A stretch of 64,000 bases of DNA from Limosilactobacillus alvi (GTDB lineage Bacteria; Bacillota; Bacilli; Lactobacillales; Lactobacillaceae), in NCBI RefSeq assembly GCF_016900115.1, contig NZ_JACJJQ010000008.1, positions 1 to 64,000 of the forward strand. Direction: 5' to 3'. The number at the start of each line of letters is the position of its first letter. Position 1 is the first letter of the stretch. Under the pieces are notes generated by a model. That model was not told the DNA's origin. It searched no databases and saw only the letters and a list, made by a program, of their open reading frames with translations. Shown piece after piece: positions 1 through 8,568 of the stretch. Position numbers and translations under genes: made by a program.

Positions 1-304
1 CCACGTTGGGCAGCCTAAACTAGACCAATTTAGCCTTAAAAATTCTATCAGTACCAGTTGACGAAGAGCCTTTTTTCATCCCCTGGTTTTGTTTGCTAAG
101 TTTGTAAAGGGGTGATAGTTTGACCAATGCGATTTTGCGGATGGTAAAAGTTGCTTTTGACTTAGAAGTGTTATTGTCAAAGTAATATCTTTGGTGTAAA
201 ATAATAACGTTAGGGTGATCGATGGTATCGCTAGTAACAAATGAAAATTATGCAAAAAAGGCTAGTAATTTAGGGCCTGTTTATGTATAATAGTTAATGC
301 TGAT
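1..304. other. Left-edge stretch without a recognisable gene
   Basis: I see no convincing coding region here on either strand. The stretch is AT-rich and has stops in all frames. Its right end carries a -10-like TATAAT at 286-291, about 14 bases before the tRNA gene, with only a weak -35 candidate (TAGTAA, 263-268). The first 18 bases could be the tail of an upstream plus-strand gene (they end in TAA), but that is too short to support. Confidence 0.4.
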
Positions 305-376
305 GCGCCCTTAGTGTAATGGATCGCACGTGAGATTCCGGTTCTCGAGATCGGGGTTCGACTCCCCGGGGGCGCA
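305..376 (+). tRNA. tRNA-Arg (anticodon CCG)
   Basis: The sequence folds as a complete cloverleaf. GCGCCCT at the 5' end pairs with the 3' GGGGCGC. The anticodon stem TGAGA/TCTCG encloses the loop TTCCGGT, so the anticodon is CCG, which reads CGG arginine codons. The T arm is CGGGG-TTCGACT-CCCCG. The 3' CCA is not encoded and must be added after transcription. A TATAAT-like -10 lies just upstream and an intrinsic terminator follows within 10 bases, so the gene appears to be a single transcription unit. Confidence 0.95.
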
Positions 377-381
377 TAATT

Positions 382-416
382 AAACAGGATGAAGTAAAAG
401 CTTCATCCTGTTTTTT
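382..416 (+). terminator. Intrinsic terminator of tRNA-Arg
   Basis: An inverted repeat (AAACAGGATGAAG and its complement CTTCATCCTGTTT around a short loop) is followed by a run of T. It lies directly behind the tRNA gene. Confidence 0.85.
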
Positions 417-554
417 CGTATATCGAAAATTTTTCCCGCGATGGATAAGTAGGTTGCGATTATAAAAAAACTTGGGATGATGTGGTTCGCGGCACCTTGC
501 GCGCAATCTGATCTTATTTAGCATCGGAGAATTTTCAACGTAGCTTTTTCAATC

Positions 555-586
555 AAAAGACCCAGCACTAAGGGGAATGCTGGGTC
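555..586 (-). terminator. Terminator downstream of the aldehyde dehydrogenase
   Basis: Read on the minus strand, GACCCAGCA and TGCTGGGTC form a 9-bp stem followed by TTTTG. It is placed after the stop codon of the aldehyde dehydrogenase gene. Confidence 0.7.
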
Positions 587-656
587 AAGGGGAAAGGGGT
601 TATTGGGTAATTTGAGTGTGAGTATCTGTATGGGTGTAATGCAGGGGATAATTTCT

Positions 657-2024
657 TTATTGCGCTTCGTAAACGAGGTGTTGGTTAACAAATTCGGTAA
701 AGCCGATTTCACTCAATTCACGGCCGTAACCAGAGTGCTTAACCCCACCAAATGGAATTTCAGGTAAGGATGCCCAACCATCGTTGATCCAGGACATTCC
801 TGTTTCAATCTTGGCAGCCACTTCACGGGCGTGCTTTACTTCACCAAAGACGGTGTTTCCAAGGCCATAGCTAGAGTTATTAGCTAACGCAATGGCTTCG
901 TCTTCGGTCTTGTAAGTGTAGACTTCTGCTACTGGACCGAAGAGTTCTTGATCGAAAATGGGATTGTTTTCGTCAATGTCAGTCAAAATAGTCGGTGGGA
1001 AGAATTGACCTGGTAAGTCAACTGATTCGTGTTGGTAAGCTAAGGTTGCCCCACCGGCAATGGCGTCAGCAACTTGCTTTTCAAGCTTTTCCTTGGCCTT
1101 CTTGGAAGAAAGCGGAGCTAAGGTTGTGGAACGATCCAGTGGATCACCCATCTTAACGTTTGAGAAGACTTCCTTAACCATGGCAATAAATTGATCTTTC
1201 ATGTCTTCTGGAACGAGGAACCGCTTGGAAGAAGTACATACTTGACCGGCGTTAAAGAGCCGTGCAAATTGAATCGTAGCCTGCAACTTGTCCAGATCAG
1301 CGTCGTTCAGAACAATAAAGGCATCGTTCCCACCAAGCTCCATCGTACTCTTCTTGAGGTGCTTTGCGGCTTCGGTAGCAACGGCTTTGCCACCTCGTTC
1401 AGAACCAGTTAAGCAAACGCCGGCGATGCGTGGATCCGCGATGATGTCGGCAACTTGATCGTAGGAAATGAAGAGGTTGGTCAAGCTACCTGCTGGTGCC
1501 CCTGCTTCAGCAATCAAGTCACAGAAGGCTTGAGCAGAAGTCGGACAGTTGGCAGCATCCTTTAAGAGCATTGGATTTCCAACTAAGAAGTTTGGAATAA
1601 AGACCCGGGCGATTTGGTAGAATGGGAAGTTCCATGGTTCGACCGCCATCAATGCCCCAAGGGACTGCTTCAAAACATAAGCATTCCCAGACGCCGTGTA
1701 GATTGGCTTGGGTTGTAAGAACTCGTTGGCTTTGTCAACGTAGTAGTCACAAAAGGAAGCGCAAAGGTCAACTTCGGCTTCAGCTTCACCAATTAACTTT
1801 CCCATGTCGCGGACCATTAGTTCAGCGAGTTCCGTCCGGCGTTCCCGAAGTAATTCCCCCAAGCGAATGATCACGGCTTTCCGGGCTTCTAAGTCGTTGT
1901 CTTGCCTCCATAACTTGTAAAGGGCGTGGGCCTTGACTAAGGTTTGTTCAATTTCTTCGTTGGTCGTGTTTTCATATTCGTGTTCAACTTCATTGGTATA
2001 TGGATTTACAGTTTTGTATGCCAT
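657..2024 (-). CDS. gabD: NAD(P)-dependent aldehyde dehydrogenase, succinate-semialdehyde dehydrogenase type
   Basis: A cytoplasmic aldehyde dehydrogenase of about 455 residues that oxidises an aldehyde (succinate semialdehyde in the best-known relatives) to the acid. The family core is visible: the general-base glutamate in ELGGNDAF, the catalytic cysteine in NAGQVCTSSKR, and the C-terminal PFGGVKHSGYGRE motif. I place the start at MAYKTVNPY because AAAGGTAGG lies 9 bases upstream; a start seven codons earlier has no such site. The gene is monocistronic, with its own promoter and terminator. The exact substrate cannot be told from sequence; a general short-chain aldehyde is possible. The upstream region carries repeated TTGTGAAA-type half-sites. 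Confidence 0.85.
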   Translation of the reverse strand: MAYKTVNPYTNEVEHEYENTTNEEIEQTLVKAHALYKLWRQDNDLEARKAVIIRLGELLRERRTELAELMVRDMGKLIGEAEAEVDLCASFCDYYVDKANEFLQPKPIYTASGNAYVLKQSLGALMAVEPWNFPFYQIARVFIPNFLVGNPMLLKDAANCPTSAQAFCDLIAEAGAPAGSLTNLFISYDQVADIIADPRIAGVCLTGSERGGKAVATEAAKHLKKSTMELGGNDAFIVLNDADLDKLQATIQFARLFNAGQVCTSSKRFLVPEDMKDQFIAMVKEVFSNVKMGDPLDRSTTLAPLSSKKAKEKLEKQVADAIAGGATLAYQHESVDLPGQFFPPTILTDIDENNPIFDQELFGPVAEVYTYKTEDEAIALANNSSYGLGNTVFGEVKHAREVAAKIETGMSWINDGWASLPEIPFGGVKHSGYGRELSEIGFTEFVNQHLVYEAQ

Positions 2025-2072
2025 TTGTGCATTCCTACCTTTCAAAATTGGCTGATTATTGACTATGGCTAT

Positions 2073-2100
2073 ATTGTAACCGCTTTTTTAAATTTCACAA
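2073..2100 (-). promoter_or_regulatory. Promoter of the aldehyde dehydrogenase gene
   Basis: On the minus strand TTGTGA (2095-2100) and TACAAT (2073-2078) are separated by 16 bases, about 50 bases before the start codon. The -35 element overlaps a TTTCACAA (2093-2100) half-site. Confidence 0.55.
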
Positions 2101-2334
2101 GTGCTTTGGTAATTAAAGATTAAATACACAATAGTTGTTAATTGGTATTGTTATGATTGGTTGTGAAAAAAGTTGATTCTGACCGTTATTTCACAAATAA
2201 TTAACGCACAAAGTTGAGTAAATGATGTAACCAAAATTGATTGAGAACAATTAAAAACCCTGTTATTTTCACCGCTGAAGTTTGTGAAAATAAAAAAATA
2301 ATAGCAAGGATTTTGAACAGTCCTGTAAGATACG
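2101..2334. promoter_or_regulatory. AT-rich intergenic region with repeated TTGTGAAA half-sites
   Basis: No gene is visible. TTGTGAAA occurs at 2161-2168 and TTTCACAA at 2189-2196. A perfect 9-bp inverted repeat, TATTTTCAC / GTGAAAATA, lies at 2264-2272 and 2284-2292. The half-site resembles that of the redox repressor Rex (TTGTGA...TCACAA), but no pair has the usual six-base spacing, so the assignment is only a suggestion. Confidence 0.3.
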
Positions 2335-2335
2335 A

Positions 2336-2374
2336 AAAAGCCGAAGCTAAATTCAGAAAACGAATTTGCTCCGG
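2336..2374 (-). terminator. Terminator of the aromatic amino acid operon
   Basis: On the minus strand a long imperfect stem (arms 2362-2374 and 2341-2354, with one bulge and one G-T pair) is followed by CTTTTT. It lies 44 bases after the aroK stop. Confidence 0.75.
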
Positions 2375-2417
2375 TTAATTTAGCTATTTAAATTGATAGC
2401 TCAGTTTGGCTGTTTGC

Positions 2418-2918
2418 TTAAAATGGGACCCGCGCTTCAATTGCTAAAGCAACTTCCATTGGTGAAAGAAGGTTGGTTTCGATCGTGTAATTAGCGCAGG
2501 CTTGGTAGGCCTGGTGGCGTTGCTTTTTTAGGGCTTCAATTCCAGCTTGATCAAGCCCCTTGGCAAGCGGTCGGTTTTGGGTGTTGCCAAGCCGGGAGAG
2601 GGTTTCCTTAGCGTTAGCTCGCAGGTGGATAATCGGGACAGCAGCGTTTTGTAAGAGCGCCTGATTGTCAGCACGTAATGGCGTTCCGCCACCAGTTGCC
2701 AAGATTCCTGGTTGATCAATTACGGTCGCTAAGACTTGGTGCTCTAGCTTTCGGAAGTAGGTTTCACCGTGAGTCGCAAAGATTGCGGGGATCGTTTGGC
2801 CCGCCGCTTCTTCGATGGCTTGGTCGAGATCAATTACCGGGAGACTATGACGTTGTCCGAGGAGCTTACCAACGGTGGATTTACCGCTTCCCATAAAGCC
2901 GATTAAAATTAGTTTCAT
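2418..2918 (-). CDS. aroK: Shikimate kinase
   Basis: Phosphorylates shikimate to shikimate 3-phosphate with ATP, the fifth step of the shikimate pathway. It is a 166-residue single-domain P-loop kinase. The Walker A motif GFMGSGKST is near residue 8-16, the shikimate-binding DLD near residue 31, the GGG loop in ATGGGT near residue 75, and the lid-region RPLAKG follows. The start is set at MKLILIG because a GGGGGG-type ribosome site lies six bases upstream; the ATG falls just after the tyrA stop, suggesting translational coupling. It is the last gene of the operon and is followed by a terminator. Confidence 0.92.
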   Translation of the reverse strand: MKLILIGFMGSGKSTVGKLLGQRHSLPVIDLDQAIEEAAGQTIPAIFATHGETYFRKLEHQVLATVIDQPGILATGGGTPLRADNQALLQNAAVPIIHLRANAKETLSRLGNTQNRPLAKGLDQAGIEALKKQRHQAYQACANYTIETNLLSPMEVALAIEARVPF

Positions 2919-2919
2919 C

Positions 2920-4002
2920 CTAATCCCCCCGATCAATAATTTCGTAGTGTGGTGCTAAAACGGTGGCGGCTGTTTTGACTTCAGCTGCGGTCCGAAAGGT
3001 CAATTGAAGAATACCGTCAATTTCATCCCGGACTTCTAAAAGTTGGATGTTAATTAAGGACAAGTGGTGGTTGGCCAAAAGGTGAGTGACCTTGGCGATT
3101 GCGCCAACCTCATCCGATAAGTTTAAAAAGAGATCGTAGAAAGGCGCCCGAGCTGGTTGATTGAGTTTTTCGCGACTAACCTTAGCTTGATTGAAGAATT
3201 GGTGGATGGCGGTTTGATCTCCAGCTCCAATTGCTTGATCAATCTGGTGTAACTGGTCGATAAAACCGGTAAGTTGTTGGCGGATGATGGATCCGTTTGC
3301 CTGTAAGATCGCTGTCCACATGGTCGGATCTGCCGCCGCAATCCGGGTCACTGACTTAAAGCCCCCGGCCGCAAGTCGCATCCCTAAGGGTTGGGTTTTA
3401 AACCGCTGATTAGTTTGGTTAACTAAAGCTGCCGCAATGATATGGGGGAGGTGGCTAATCTGGCTTACAATTTGGTCATGTTCTTGGGGCGTGACCGTTA
3501 ACCACTTAACATGGGTGGCACTAAAGAGGTCCTGGATTTGTTTAGTTGCTTTTAGATGGCCATTTGGGATCTGAAAGTAAAACGCATTTTCAAATAGGTC
3601 GGGTCGGCCCGCTTGGACACCACTTTTATGGGAACCAGCCATTGGGTGGCCGCCGACAAAGGCAACCCCCTGAGCTAATAATGGTTGGGCCGCCTTAATC
3701 ACGGTTGACTTGGTACTGCCGACGTCGGTGATAATCACCCCGGGTTTCAAGTTTAACTTGGCAAGGGCTTTTAAGTCAGCTTCGATTTGACTAACGGGAC
3801 TGGCTAAAACAATCAAATCAGCTCGTTCTACCTGGTCAAAACCGATCGTGGCTTGGTCGATAATCCCGTGATCTAAGGCATAGGCGGTTGTCCCGGCTTG
3901 CGGATCACTGGCCAAAATCTCTATCTTTGGATGGGCTAACCGGATTGCTTGGGCCAAGGAACTGCCAATTAAACCTAGGCCTTTGAAAAAGATAGTTATC
4001 AT
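2920..4002 (-). CDS. tyrA: Prephenate dehydrogenase
   Basis: Oxidatively decarboxylates prephenate to 4-hydroxyphenylpyruvate, the committed step to tyrosine. The 360-residue protein starts with a Rossmann nucleotide-binding motif GLGLIGSS (residues 8-15). It continues through the TyrA catalytic domain (GGHPMAGSHKSG around residue 117-128, with SHLPH near 183) and ends in an ACT regulatory domain (roughly residues 290-360), which suggests feedback control by tyrosine. It sits between aroA and aroK with two-base gaps, so it is certainly co-transcribed. Confidence 0.92.
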   Translation of the reverse strand: MITIFFKGLGLIGSSLAQAIRLAHPKIEILASDPQAGTTAYALDHGIIDQATIGFDQVERADLIVLASPVSQIEADLKALAKLNLKPGVIITDVGSTKSTVIKAAQPLLAQGVAFVGGHPMAGSHKSGVQAGRPDLFENAFYFQIPNGHLKATKQIQDLFSATHVKWLTVTPQEHDQIVSQISHLPHIIAAALVNQTNQRFKTQPLGMRLAAGGFKSVTRIAAADPTMWTAILQANGSIIRQQLTGFIDQLHQIDQAIGAGDQTAIHQFFNQAKVSREKLNQPARAPFYDLFLNLSDEVGAIAKVTHLLANHHLSLINIQLLEVRDEIDGILQLTFRTAAEVKTAATVLAPHYEIIDRGD

Positions 4003-4004
4003 GC

Positions 4005-5300
4005 TTAAGCCTTCTTTCTAAACCTTGCTAGATCAGTAAAGAATTCCGGATAGGAAACTGCCACCGCGTCCGCGTGTCCTAACGCTAGGGGCCGGTCGGC
4101 TTTGAGGGCCGCAATCGCCAGCATCATCCCGATCCGGTGGTCCCCGTGACTATCGAGCTGGGTATTTTTGATTGTCCAGTGAGGACGCCCGGTAATGATC
4201 ATTCCATCGGGGAGTTCGGTAACTTGAACGCCAAGTTTTCGAAGTTCAGCACTCACGGTCGCAATTCGGTCGGTTTCTTTGACCCGGAGTTCACTAGCTC
4301 CAGTAATCTTACTGGTGCCCTGCGCGCAGGCCGCCAAAAGCGCGACCAGAGGAAGCTCATCGATGACAGCCGGAATATCAACGGGTCCCAAGTTAATTGG
4401 CTTTAAGGAACTACTTTGAATGGTTAAGTCGCCAATTGGTTCGCTAGCACTAGGGTATTCAGTAACGGTAAGCTGAGCCCCCATCTGCTGGAGAACGTTC
4501 AAGATCCCGGTCCGCGTTGGGTTGAGGTTGACTCCGGTAAGGGTGATTTGGGAATGGGGAACGATTGCTCCCGCGACTAAGAAGAAGGCCGCTGAGGAAA
4601 TATCCCCTGGCACCGTAACGGTTTGTCCCTGTAAGTGGGGTGCGGGATGAACGGTAATTGTCCGCTGGTCACTTGCTGTAGTTATGTCAGCGCCAAATTG
4701 GCGTAACATTAACTCGGTGTGGTTCCGGGTTGGAAGTTTTTCGATGATCGTAGATGGCCCATCGGCTTGGAGAGCGGCGAGGATTAAGGCGCTCTTAACC
4801 TGAGCGGAAGCTACTTGTAATTCAACCGTAGCGGGGTGGAGGATCTGACCAGTGATTGTGGCGGGTAAGGTCCCCGCTGGACTTAATCGGACTTGACCGC
4901 CAAAAGCCTTCAAAGGTTCGGTTACCCGTTTCATTGGCCGTTTTTGTAGGGAAGCATCCCCAATCATTTGACTTGCAAAGGGCCGTCCTGCTAAGAGTCC
5001 CATCATCAAGCGGGTAGTCGTTCCCGAGTTTCCCATTTGCAGGGGATGATTAGTGGCGTGGAGCCCAGCCCAGCCTTGTCCATGGATTAAGACTTCATCT
5101 TGAGCTTGTTCGATCTGTACTCCCAGCTTCCGGAAGGCTTGGAGCGTCCGGAGGCAGTCTTCACCGGCTAAAAAGTGGTGGATCTGGGTCGCGCCCTGAC
5201 TAATGGCGCCGAGCATAACCGCCCGGTGGGAAATACTTTTGTCACCTGGGATGGCGAGGGTCCCGGCAAGACCGGTCGGGGCAGGTAAAAGTTGGGTCAT
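4005..5300 (-). CDS. aroA: 3-phosphoshikimate 1-carboxyvinyltransferase (EPSP synthase)
   Basis: Transfers the enolpyruvyl group of phosphoenolpyruvate to shikimate 3-phosphate. The usual EPSP synthase motifs are visible: GDKSISHRA near the N-terminus, GNSGTTTR for the PEP-binding loop, and the C-terminal RVKETDR and DHRIGM signatures. At 431 residues it is of normal length. I place the start at MTQLLPAP because GAAAGGA lies upstream at good spacing; its ATG overlaps the stop of the preceding gene as ATGA. It has LMMGLLAGRPF after the PEP loop, as in other Firmicutes enzymes. Confidence 0.93.
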   Translation of the reverse strand: MTQLLPAPTGLAGTLAIPGDKSISHRAVMLGAISQGATQIHHFLAGEDCLRTLQAFRKLGVQIEQAQDEVLIHGQGWAGLHATNHPLQMGNSGTTTRLMMGLLAGRPFASQMIGDASLQKRPMKRVTEPLKAFGGQVRLSPAGTLPATITGQILHPATVELQVASAQVKSALILAALQADGPSTIIEKLPTRNHTELMLRQFGADITTASDQRTITVHPAPHLQGQTVTVPGDISSAAFFLVAGAIVPHSQITLTGVNLNPTRTGILNVLQQMGAQLTVTEYPSASEPIGDLTIQSSSLKPINLGPVDIPAVIDELPLVALLAACAQGTSKITGASELRVKETDRIATVSAELRKLGVQVTELPDGMIITGRPHWTIKNTQLDSHGDHRIGMMLAIAALKADRPLALGHADAVAVSYPEFFTDLARFRKKA

Positions 5301-5836
5301 TGGCTGTGTCCTTTCGTTGGTAAAATTTGGTACACACTCCAAAGCATCGGGGTGTGAATTGCTTTCAAAATGGTAATTTCCGGGTCAGCTGGTAAAAGGT
5401 TCTGACTAGTTAAGACGTATTCGCCGTTCAGTAAAAATTGGTTAGCCGCTACAACCTTGCTGGAACAGGCTTTAATTTGAATCTCCGGGGGCAAGAATTG
5501 TCTTAATAAATCAGCCGTTGCCGGATGGCTATAGGCCAGTTTTGTCGTCCGGCCTTGATAGTGGGCGACTGCCATCGGTGCCAGTTCAAAAACAAAGCCG
5601 TCAACTAACTGGAGTTGGTTTAAGCTTCGATAATGAAGTTGCCCCCAACTGAGGCCAGTCGGGCTTTGATAGGCCGCCGGAATTAAGAGATAATCACCGG
5701 CCAAGTGATTGAGTTGATCATAAATCGCCGTAAAGCTAGGGTGGAGTTGGACCGTAAATTGGGGATGGGTGTTTAAATACGCCGCCGCGGCGTGAGCACT
5801 GTCAGTTGCCGCTGGGCCAAGAGTATGCAAGATCAT
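5297..5836 (-). CDS. Prephenate dehydratase-like protein lacking the TRF motif and the ACT domain
   Basis: A 179-residue protein that resembles the catalytic half of prephenate dehydratase. The N-terminal LGPAATDSAHAAA matches the GPxGTxS motif, the central stretch HYRSLNQLQLVDGFVFE matches the family, and SHPATADLL corresponds to SHPQA. The catalytic TRF motif of genuine PheA enzymes is not visible at its expected place, and the C-terminal ACT domain is absent. It could be a divergent dehydratase, a relative of the prephenate decarboxylase BacA, or a non-catalytic binder. The start is at MILHTL, overlapping the aroC stop as ATGA. Its position between aroC and aroA implies a prephenate-linked role. 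Confidence 0.6.
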   Translation of the reverse strand: MILHTLGPAATDSAHAAAAYLNTHPQFTVQLHPSFTAIYDQLNHLAGDYLLIPAAYQSPTGLSWGQLHYRSLNQLQLVDGFVFELAPMAVAHYQGRTTKLAYSHPATADLLRQFLPPEIQIKACSSKVVAANQFLLNGEYVLTSQNLLPADPEITILKAIHTPMLWSVYQILPTKGHSQ

Positions 5837-6999
5837 TGGTTCATTTCCATGCGCCAAGCTTTGACTTGGTCTTGTAAGCGGGCGAGGTTGTCGCCTTCAA
5901 AAGCCTCCAGGATGGCCTTGGCAAGTTCAATTGCCACCACGTTTTCAACGACTAAAGCGGCCGGAACAATTGCCGTGGTGTCAGACCGTTCGACGTTGGC
6001 TTTCATGACTTCCTTCGTTTGGACGTCAACGGTTTGCAGGGCCTTATAGAGGGTCGGAATCGGCTTCATCGCCGCATTCACGACTAATGGCATCCCATTA
6101 GTCATCCCCCCTTCAAAGCCACCGAGGTGGTCGGAAAGCCGGTGGTAGCCAGTTTTTTGATCAAAGGCAATCGGATCCATGACTTGACTCCCGGGGCGGG
6201 TAGCAGCTTCAAAACCATCCCCGATGGCAACCCCCTTCATGGCGTTAATCCCCATCACGGCGCCGGCAATTTTGGCATCTAATTTAGTGTCCCAGCTAAC
6301 GTAAGAACCTAAACCAACGGGGACATTTTCCGCGATCACCTTGATCAAACCACCCAGAGTGTCACCGGCCCCCCGGGTATCATCAATTAACTGGTGAATG
6401 GTATCGACCTTGTCGGGATCAGTAATCCGCAGGTCATTGGCGGCGGTGACCGCCTTGATTTCTGCGACGCTTTTTAGGGGTTGCTCTGCTGGCACGGGGC
6501 CAATCTGGCGGACGTAACCAACGATTTGAATGTCCAGAGCGGCTAAGAGTTGTTCACAGACGTTGCCAATGGCGACCCGCATGGCAGTTTCGCGGGCTGA
6601 GGACCGTTCCAAGACGTTGCGCATATCGTTATGGCGGTACTTGAGGCCCCCGACTAAGTCAGCGTGACCTGGGCGGGGCCGGGTCACTTTCCGGGTCGTG
6701 TTTTCCGGCGTAGCGGGAGCTGTTGGGTCCATGATCGCACTCCAATGGGCGTGGTCGCGGTTGTGGATGACTAAGGTAATCGGTGAACCCAAGGTTACCC
6801 CGTGACGGACCCCACCGAGGATTTCGACTTGGTCATGTTCGATCTTTTGGCGGTTACCCCGGCCGTAGCCCCGTTGGCGATCAGCTAAGGCGGCGTTAAT
6901 TTGGTCGACGTCAAGGGTTAAGCCGGCCGGAATCCCTTCGATAATTCCCGTGAGTTGAGGGCCGTGTGATTCGCCGGCAGTAAGATAAGTAAATGTCAT
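5833..6999 (-). CDS. aroC: Chorismate synthase
   Basis: Converts 5-enolpyruvylshikimate 3-phosphate to chorismate using reduced FMN. All three family signatures are present: GESHGPQL at residues 9-16, the RQRGYGRG block around 42-49 and GLKYRHNDMRNVLERSSARETA near 120-141. The length of 388 residues is typical of the Firmicutes form, which usually needs a separate flavin reductase. It follows the chorismate mutase gene by 12 bases and overlaps the next gene by four, so it is translationally coupled. Confidence 0.95.
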   Translation of the reverse strand: MTFTYLTAGESHGPQLTGIIEGIPAGLTLDVDQINAALADRQRGYGRGNRQKIEHDQVEILGGVRHGVTLGSPITLVIHNRDHAHWSAIMDPTAPATPENTTRKVTRPRPGHADLVGGLKYRHNDMRNVLERSSARETAMRVAIGNVCEQLLAALDIQIVGYVRQIGPVPAEQPLKSVAEIKAVTAANDLRITDPDKVDTIHQLIDDTRGAGDTLGGLIKVIAENVPVGLGSYVSWDTKLDAKIAGAVMGINAMKGVAIGDGFEAATRPGSQVMDPIAFDQKTGYHRLSDHLGGFEGGMTNGMPLVVNAAMKPIPTLYKALQTVDVQTKEVMKANVERSDTTAIVPAALVVENVVAIELAKAILEAFEGDNLARLQDQVKAWRMEMNQ

Positions 7000-7011
7000 G
7001 ACTTCCTCCCA

Positions 7012-7266
7012 TTATTGTCGTTCTAAGGCCCGTGATTGGGCCATAATCGTTTTAAAAACTTGTTGCAAGGGTTCTTTTAATGATGGATCTGCCTGCCCAA
7101 CTTGCGCAAGGATTTCGGCTTCCCGTTGCGGATCGCAAACCGGTAACTGGGTAGTTTGTTTGAGATTACCCACCTCAGTTACTAGGTTAAAGCGTTGAAT
7201 TAACAACTGTTCTAATTGCTGGTTAATGGTGTCAATTTCGTGGCGGAGTTGGTTTAAATCAGCCAT
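7012..7266 (-). CDS. Chorismate mutase, AroQ type
   Basis: Rearranges chorismate to prephenate, the branch point towards phenylalanine and tyrosine. This is an 84-residue all-helical AroQ-class domain. The expected charged active-site positions are present: Arg in LRHEIDTIN, Arg and Lys in LIQRFNLVTEVGNLK, and Arg-Glu in DPQREAEIL. It stands alone rather than being fused to AroA, PheA or TyrA. It is 12 bases downstream of the transporter gene and is the first biosynthetic gene of the operon. Confidence 0.9.
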   Translation of the reverse strand: MADLNQLRHEIDTINQQLEQLLIQRFNLVTEVGNLKQTTQLPVCDPQREAEILAQVGQADPSLKEPLQQVFKTIMAQSRALERQ

Positions 7267-7278
7267 CTTAATCCCTCC

Positions 7279-8487
7279 TTACTTTGTCCGGTGCAAACCG
7301 GCCAGGACAATCACGATTACCGTACCAACTAGGCCGACGATTAAGTCACCTGAGAAGGCGAGGGCAATGCTTTGGGCAGATAAGAGCCCGGTAATTAGTG
7401 GAACTGTAAAGGAAGCAATACTGCCGAAGAAGTAAAAGGCGCCAGTGATCATTCCGTGGTGACTGGGGAAAAGCTTCATGAAGACCGTTAGTCCGGTTTG
7501 CATGGCCCCACCAGCCGCCGCAAACCCAAAGATAAGACTAGCCAGATTAGCTAACCAAACGATCCGGCCGGCAAAAAGCAAAATTGCTAACGCAACCACG
7601 GCCGTTAAGTTCAAAGCGATCAAAAGCTTTAGTTCGCTAACGGCACGGTTTAAGAGAATAAAGAGAATAATCACGCCGGTGATGGAACCGATACTGTAGA
7701 GGGATAAGATAAAGTGAGCCGCTGTTTCGCCGAAGTGAAGTTGTTGCTGGGCAAAGAGGGTGATCCATTGGGTAAACCAGATCATCAAGGCCATTGAGGT
7801 GTAGCCGTAACCGAGTAATAAAATTGTAGCGACGACTTTTTTAAATCCTCGTGGACCGTGACTAGTTTGACTAACGGCCTGGTTAAGTTGTTTTAGTTCG
7901 GCGTGGTTAGGAAAACGGACGGTTAAGACGTTGATGAAATTTAAAACAATGATGGCAGCCATCACAATGAAGGACCAGCCAAACCACCATTCGTGATTTG
8001 CTAGGGTCGCAACTAAGATGGGGAGGATAAATTCCCCGAGGGACATGAACCCCTTTAGTAAAATCGTGCCGTCCCCCTTGCCATGGTTGATTTCAACTAA
8101 GGTCGTGTAGGTTCCGGCATCGAGCGCTGAGTTGGCGATGCCGGCAAGGATGGCGAGACCGTAAGCAACGGGGATGGAAGGATTCATTACCATCCCAACG
8201 GCAAAGACTAGGTAACACAACATCCCGATGACGACGAAGAGTTTCCGACTTAAAAGGTCGGCTAAACTTCCAGTGATTAGGTAAGCAATTAAACGACCAA
8301 CCCCAATCCCGGAAATCACGAAGGAGACGGTCTTCAATGGCACGTTCCAACTATTTCCGAGGGCGGTCATGTTTTGGGCAAGGATGATAATCCCAAACCC
8401 GTGAATTAAGTAATTTAAGTAAAGGGTAAGTGATAAACGCCATTTATTGATATTCACAGTCGTTTGACTCCCTGGGGCAATTTCCAT
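7279..8487 (-). CDS. Major facilitator superfamily transporter of the aromatic operon
   Basis: An inner-membrane protein of about 402 residues with roughly 12 hydrophobic segments and the loop-2/3 type motif GVGRLIAYLITGSLADLLSRK, typical of MFS carriers. Being first in the aro operon, directly behind the attenuator, it probably moves an aromatic amino acid, shikimate or a related compound, but the substrate is not visible in the sequence. Two adjacent ATG codons follow AGGAGG; I chose the second (six bases from the ribosome site) over the first (three bases). Only 12 bases separate it from the chorismate mutase gene. Confidence 0.8.
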   Translation of the reverse strand: MEIAPGSQTTVNINKWRLSLTLYLNYLIHGFGIIILAQNMTALGNSWNVPLKTVSFVISGIGVGRLIAYLITGSLADLLSRKLFVVIGMLCYLVFAVGMVMNPSIPVAYGLAILAGIANSALDAGTYTTLVEINHGKGDGTILLKGFMSLGEFILPILVATLANHEWWFGWSFIVMAAIIVLNFINVLTVRFPNHAELKQLNQAVSQTSHGPRGFKKVVATILLLGYGYTSMALMIWFTQWITLFAQQQLHFGETAAHFILSLYSIGSITGVIILFILLNRAVSELKLLIALNLTAVVALAILLFAGRIVWLANLASLIFGFAAAGGAMQTGLTVFMKLFPSHHGMITGAFYFFGSIASFTVPLITGLLSAQSIALAFSGDLIVGLVGTVIVIVLAGLHRTK

Positions 8488-8523
8488 CATGGACCTCCTA
8501 AATTAATTATCACGAGGGAAACG

Positions 8524-8568
8524 AAAAAAACCAACTAGCATGCTTTGGGGGACGCAATCTAGTTGGTT
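8524..8568 (-). terminator. Attenuator terminator of the aro operon
   Basis: On the minus strand AACCAACTAG (8559-8568) and CTAGTTGGTT (8529-8538) form a perfect 10-bp stem followed by seven T. It lies upstream of the first structural gene and downstream of the leader peptide, so it can stop transcription before the operon. Its 5' arm is shared with an alternative antiterminator helix. Confidence 0.85.

Noticed and set aside
294-524. Short minus-strand frame over the tRNA gene
   Set aside because: It runs through the tRNA and terminator; no coding signal.
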